In this document: positions 58,856-64,000 of the stretch, one piece after another
Numbering within the stretch: the first letter of the stretch is position 1
Layout of the letters: every line of letters starts with the position of its first letter
NCBI RefSeq assembly: GCF_932276165.1
Contig: NC_063986.1
Location: 9,436,501-9,500,500, forward strand
DNA: 64,000 bases
From: Plutella xylostella
Taxonomy: Eukaryota > Arthropoda > Insecta > Lepidoptera > Plutellidae
Reading direction: 5' to 3'
Notes under the pieces: model-generated
Seen by the model: only the letters and a program-made list of their open reading frames with translations
What the model was told of the DNA's origin: nothing
The model's database searches: none
Made by a program: the position numbers and the translations under genes

Positions 58856-60103
58856 TCGGAATTATGTAAGGTGAAAAAATCCAATGAGACGGCGTAACGG
58901 AACAACCCCACCCGGCATTGTTCAGCCATAAGTACTGTTACCCCATCCAACTGATAAAATGCCTGTTTTGTTAATTACCTCATCAGACTGCACTAATTAT
59001 TTTTTTAAATTTACACTCAGCCATTTGCTTACTCGTGTAATCTATTTTTAATAACCTTCACAAATAACATAGCGCCCACTTTAGATGCACAGATAGAGAT
59101 AACTTAATAATTATTTTCTCACACCGAACGATGACCCCTTAATGGCTGATTTAAATTAAAGCAAAAAAAGCGTTTTCATCGAATATGCAAATTAAAATAC
59201 ATTTTTAATTACACAGAATTCGTAGCTCAAAACATCCACCGGTTATGAAATGGATCTATTATTATTAATTAATCCTTATATCTGTAGCTGTACAAGCGGA
59301 CAGTGGCTGTACAAACAATCTCGACGATTTTAGCAATTTGCATACATTAAAGACGAGTCCGCTGCCTTAAATGGCCGGGGTTCTATTAAAGCGAAAATAA
59401 AGATTAAACTTTTAAAACGTTTGCGCTATCGTCTCGTGAAAATAACTGCCACTTTCCCCGATCAAAAAATGCCGGAGGAGAAACGATTCTCTAACTACAG
59501 ACAGTATTCAAATAAGAAAAAGAAGCTTTATGCATAGGTTTCTACTATTACCAATAGCAATTTGAATTTTATATTTCGATAATAACGTTAAAGTTTCATA
59601 TTAGATTGAATAAGCTTTCAGGCTTGGCATACTTAACAGTATATACTTACATATACTCGTATGTATATTATTTTTAGTTATACCTACGATCGTCATCGTC
59701 GTAGTTCCACGTCAACGTAACACTCTATTTTCAACGACACGCTTTTCGGGGAATGTGTCAGTATTACAATTTTACACGCCACTGATAGGCGTGATAGCAG
59801 AGAATTTACTACCTGCAGTTATGTGCCAGACTAAATTGTTATGCTCACCGATTCCCCCACTGTGCTAAACTAACTTATAGAAATCCCGCACAGCATACTC
59901 TGTCCTTTATCCGTTACGAATAAATAAAAACATTCCTCTAAAGACATGTGTACAATTCATTACACAAACGGGCAATATGTATCACGGGCCTAAGTAGCGC
60001 GCAGGTGCGACGGTGGCGCCCCATAAACAGCGGCGGGTGGCGATATGTGACAACTTTCAGCTGCACTATTTCTAAGTTTGTTTTTTTAATTATTTACAGT
60101 AAA

Positions 60104-60130
60104 ATGACTTCAAATACCATTTGAAGTCAT
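60104..60130. repeat. Perfect 12-bp hairpin
   Basis: ATGACTTCAAAT, spacer ACC, then the exact inverse ATTTGAAGTCAT. It is too short for a microRNA precursor. Confidence 0.6.
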
Positions 60131-61096
60131 GTTGATGTGATAGTAACGTAGATTTGCTGCCCAGATATAGGCTTGTGGTTTGGCTCCTCTAATCGGGTTA
60201 TATTTTAATCGAGGTGCAAGAAAGGAAGCCTCTTCTAGGTATGTATATACCGCAGTTTTCTTGAGAAGTTAGCGCTCCTACTCAATCACTAATATGAATT
60301 CTAACTGGCTTGTCATTTTTCACTTTAATCCTGCACCAATGATTATCACCGACACGGTGAAATGATCAGATGCAGAATCCAAAGTTTCCAAAATATTTAC
60401 TAAGTTAAGTGAGATAAAATTGCCGCAACAATATTAGATAAGTATTTTTAATAAGTAGTTGACTTTTTATAAAAAATCGCAATTTCGAATTAACGCAGGT
60501 AAGAGCTAAATAAAAGTAAAATTACGTACTAGCACGCAGATAAATAAACTGTATGTTGGCGCCATGTAATAATATTATACATTTGTGAAAGATGCAGAGC
60601 AGTTTGCATTGATATTGCATAAATTTGTCGCATGAGAGACGAGAAATAAACGAGATTAAGTGATAAACAGTCGCATACATATACCTTGTCAGTTGATTTG
60701 TTACACAGTCGTATACGAGTTTGAAGAAGATACGCGGAGATAAACGTATTAACTTATTTGATTAGGGTGTACACCTTTTTATTTATAGTTAAAATACAAC
60801 GTTTAAATAAAGGGAGAGGTTTTTTAACTACTGTCAGTGCTGGAATGAGCTCATATATTTTACCTTTGTTACGGTACACAATTCCTATTATATCATTAAA
60901 ACAAACGTACGAAAAGTCTTCAAACAAAAAAATATAAAACGTCCCGTAAAACGGCCGATAAAATACCAGAATAACTATAAACAACAATTTACAGCTTACA
61001 ACAAAATTGCCGTTTTCTGTTAATTCCTCGCGAGGTATTCGATAACGAGGGACAAAAATATGAAACGTAAATTGGACGGTTTATTCCTGTCCTACT

Positions 61097-61233
61097 CTGG
61101 AGGGCTACTCTAGCTTACAACGAACGAACTATAGTTGTCAAGCCATCAGCACGTTTAATGCAACGAGTTAGTGTCATGGTTAGCACAGCAGGGCTTATGA
61201 AACTTAGTTTTTCGTAACCTAGAGTAACCCCAG
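61097..61233 (+). mobile_element. Family A short repeat, diverged full-length
   Basis: Left end GGAGGGCTACTCTAGC, core CACGTTTAATGCAACGAG, right end CCTAGAGTAACCCC. It is the most diverged complete copy in the window. Confidence 0.65.
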
Positions 61234-61933
61234 TGCGCCGGGACGCGATTAAGCGCGTGCGCACAGATAAAAGATATTGTGATGCAGAATCGGCGCAGGC
61301 AAAGTAACAAGTTGTGTATCTCGGCGACCGCCGCCGGAATCGCTAATGACCGAACGCAATTCAAATCAACTGATTTATAAGGAGTGAGTTATTTTGCCGC
61401 CCCGTACGTGCGATATTTATTTATTCAAACATGCGCTCAGATATTCAAAGTACGGAGATAATTGTCCTGAATGCCTGATACGCACGCGCGCCCGCGGCCC
61501 GGTTTATTAGAGCCGGCCGGGGTTGTTTATTATTTCACATTTATTTGGACGTTTTGAACGCAGGCATTCGTGTCACTTGTGCGGACTGGAGATATAGATC
61601 TATGTAGACCTTAGCATATCTGTACACTTGTACAGTTTTCGTAGCCTCTTTAATTTTATACTCTCTATATAGCTATTGACTGCGAGCTTTTCCAGTGGAT
61701 ATAAGCTTGTGTGTATAAGAAAATCATACCACAGTCACGTGAAACGAGGAACAGACCGTATACTGAAGTTAACTACATATCTCCAACACTATAAATAAAA
61801 TCTGAAAGGTTAGTAGGAGTGGGATGTTCGCGTAAATTAGCTCGTTAGAGTCTAACCGGATGGTCTCCGTAACCTTTGCAATTAGTTTGCGGTGCTACCG
61901 CAATGACCCCCCTTGCCATTGGCATCACCCCCC
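61234..61933. other. Non-coding stretch
   Basis: No gene or repeat copy is recognised. There is a small GC block at about 61480-61530. Confidence 0.5.
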
Positions 61934-61941
61934 ATTGACAT

Positions 61942-62509
61942 TAGTGTTGCCCAAATTCAGTCTTGGTCTTGCAGTCTTGGTCTTGTTCTTGCGTTTTTGC
62001 AAGACCAAGACCAAGAACAAGACCGCGTATTTTTAGCAAGACCAAGACCAAGACTGACCGTGCAAGACTTGAGCAAGAACAAGACATAGCCTGCAAGACT
62101 CTTGCGTCTTGCAGAGCGCTATTTCACTGAGTAGTTAGGTGTAACAGTTCGGTGTATAGGTAAGTACGCTTAGGAATTCTATGAGATGCAAAAAACTGTA
62201 TCAAAGAAAATGAAAAACTGGACCTATGCGCATTACGACTAATACCATAAACATAGCGAATAAAAAAATATCTATTAAAATCAAAAAGTAAACTTTAATA
62301 AATAGTAATAGACTAATAGGTAATTGCAAGACTTGCAAGACTCTTGCTGCAAGACCAAGACCAAGACCAAGACTGGGAGCGCAAGACCAAGACCAAGACC
62401 AGGTGTATTGGCGCAAGACCAAGACCAAGACCAAGACCAGGTGTATTGGCGCAAGACCAAGACCAAGACTGGCTAAGTCTCGTCTTGTTCTTGCATTTGG
62501 GCAACACTA
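61942..62509. mobile_element. hAT-like non-autonomous transposon with CAAGAC arrays
   Basis: The 15-bp terminal inverted repeats TAGTGTTGCCCAAAT are perfect. Perfect 8-bp direct repeats ATTGACAT flank the element (61934-61941 and 62510-62517), the duplication length of hAT transposons, and the TIR style fits as well. Both subterminal zones (about 61958-62116 and 62326-62490) are built of CAAGAC/GTCTTG hexamers, about 30 in all, mostly CAAGAC on the plus strand. The central ~200 bp is AT-rich and has no gene. Long open frames in the arrays encode only Leu/Val/Trp/Ser repeats and are artefacts. Confidence 0.8.
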
Positions 62510-62517
62510 ATTGACAT

Positions 62518-64000
62518 CATTGCAGTCCCGAACAGCTACTTTAACTGCTTACGAACCTGCATGGTAAAGATTTCAATCGTGAAACTGGTAGATAGATTAC
62601 CTACACCACCATTGCCTAGTGTTAATATATTCCCTCAGTAAAATGAGGTATTTTCTACATAATAATTATGTTGCTTACTTTGCACTAACTTAGTATTATG
62701 AACATTGTACTTCCTAATATGCTACAGGTAAAATATTTTAAGATCCATCGTTTATCTCCGAACCCGCATAATGACATCCAATCCAATCCGATCCACTTAC
62801 TCCTAATTGCATATCCTGTAACAAAAACGTTTTTAATCGTCAATTAAAACAAGTGCGCGCACTTTGTTCACGTACCGTTACGCACCTTCGGCAGTACAGC
62901 GTAATAAATAAATTCATTGAACCATCTACACTGGCTAAATGCAATTTTCATCGCAATTCGGTAGCCAGTAAGACCGGTATCACAGTGGTCGGCGGCGCAG
63001 TGGCGACGCTCGGCTATAACTCACGGGCCCGCGTAGCGCACGCTTGTGTTCACAAATCACAGTGCATGCTCGTCGGCATTTGCAGTCGCGCGGCCAGAGA
63101 TTACCATTAAATATAAACTTACTAGACACTGCCCGCGACTCCCGCGAGCCACGATTCGTCTTTAAAAGTATCCCATGGCAATTCCGGGATAAAAAGCGGG
63201 ATAACCAAAACCCTATAGAAATGTGTAGGTACAACAAATATCTGCCCGATCCAAATTCAAATCGATATTTATATTTGCAAGACTTGATAAACGAGATTAC
63301 TACAAGTGCACCGAACTGTGCGTCTGAATTCCAGACTCCACCGAAAATCGAACTGTCCAATCTGATTACTAACAAAAATAAGATATCGATGAAATTCCAT
63401 ACGCGCGTTACTTCATACAGAGCACCCTAAATGGAAACCGATACTTCAGTCGGCCATTTTCGATACAATATTAATATAACTCATTTGATGTTTTAACGAG
63501 AAATGGCGGCCATCATTCTTGTAGCTCCAGTTGCTTTTAATACTTAATTTAAGTCCGTACATGAATATTTACGGTGCACTCGATGCGCGGAAATGTTCTC
63601 CCGTGAAGTTACTGTGTTTATCTACCCGCGGTTCATAATTAACTTTCCCTGAGGAACTTAATGTACAGGGTGGCCATTTACATCGATCGGTATGGAGATG
63701 CCTGAAAATAGTCGGTTCTTAGGAACTACATAATTTAGATATGTAATGAAAAAATCTATTTTACAATAACTCGTAGTATAGTTAGTATTCAAGTTATACT
63801 TAGTACGTTAAATATCCATATAATTTTAAAAAATAATTTCAGAGGTGTCAGCCGAATTTTATTCCATAGAAAAACTTTACCAAGACATTGTGCAACAAGC
63901 TCTTTGCAAATTCAAACAGCTCAAAAATCAAACATGAACCTTTTTATATTAGTAACATGGTCCATATATTATACATAATCTGTTATAGTTGCAGACTTTT
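62518..64000. other. Non-coding stretch to window end
   Basis: No gene is recognised. The CpG-rich part at 62985-63170 resembles the other GC blocks. ACAGGGTGGCCATTTACATC at about 63665 may begin another dispersed repeat. Confidence 0.45.

Larger units (their letters stand above)
58313..61096. other. Non-coding stretch, (CCG)n and homeodomain-like cores
   Basis: No gene is seen. A (GCC)n microsatellite of about 41 bp lies at 58814-58854. The next 300 bp have TTAATTAC and CTAATTA cores and a CGGCGTAACGG block, enhancer-like in style. A perfect 12-bp hairpin is at 60104-60130. Confidence 0.5.

Noticed and set aside
61958..62490. CRISPR-like or coding interpretation of the CAAGAC repeats
   Set aside because: Repeats are contiguous hexamers without spacers, in a eukaryotic genome, enclosed by TIRs and a target duplication. 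Encoded peptides are just Val-Leu-Ser-Trp-type repeats.

Overview
The window looks like nuclear DNA of an insect, most probably a moth or butterfly (Lepidoptera). That is an inference from the repeats: a tRNA-derived SINE of a type common in Lepidoptera, a 5S-rRNA-derived SINE with a 3' tail typical of lepidopteran LINE/SINE pairs, a mariner with a TTAGGTCC terminus, CR1-group and RTE-type LINEs, and two BEL/Pao LTR retrotransposons. The background is AT-rich and broken by short CpG-dense blocks. I see no convincing host gene. All recognisable proteins are transposon proteins, so the window is probably intergenic or the inside of a very large intron.

Layout. 1-9.3 kb is mostly unique non-coding DNA with a fold-back element (5971-6137) and a 133-bp 5'-truncated RTE-type insertion with an 11-bp target duplication (6892-7024). 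9.36-16.2 kb is a CR1-type LINE on the minus strand, into whose ORF2 a 2,996-bp BEL/Pao element has inserted (9663-12658; identical 172-bp LTRs, ATAAT target duplication). That BEL/Pao element encodes Gag only. 16.2-18.6 kb holds SINE-like pieces, copies of a ~135-bp palindromic-ended repeat (family A) and a 5S-derived SINE (18168-18547). 18.6-36.9 kb is a gene desert with GC-rich blocks, one tRNA SINE, one LINE scrap and two family A copies. 36.93-38.22 kb is a mariner with TA target duplication and one premature stop. It is followed by a 149-bp MITE and a 29-bp fold-back. 39-46.7 kb is unannotatable unique DNA. 47.07-50.21 kb is a decayed DDE transposon interrupted by a LINE with an intact reverse-transcriptase frame. 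51.7-52.0 kb is a second tRNA SINE. 52.1-58.3 kb is a coding-rich BEL/Pao element on the minus strand. 58.3-64 kb is mostly unique DNA with another family A copy and a 568-bp hAT-like element packed with CAAGAC hexamers.

How the parts relate. The BEL/Pao element at 52-58 kb has every domain needed to copy itself: Gag, protease, reverse transcriptase, RNase H and integrase. It carries an in-frame TGA between protease and reverse transcriptase. The 9.7-12.7 kb element has only Gag but is visibly younger, so it must have been copied with enzymes supplied in trans. Both carry a primer site matching tRNA-Tyr. The 5S SINE ends in a motif resembling the end of the RTE fragment, which suggests a LINE/SINE partnership.

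Family names come from motifs read by eye. No database search was possible.
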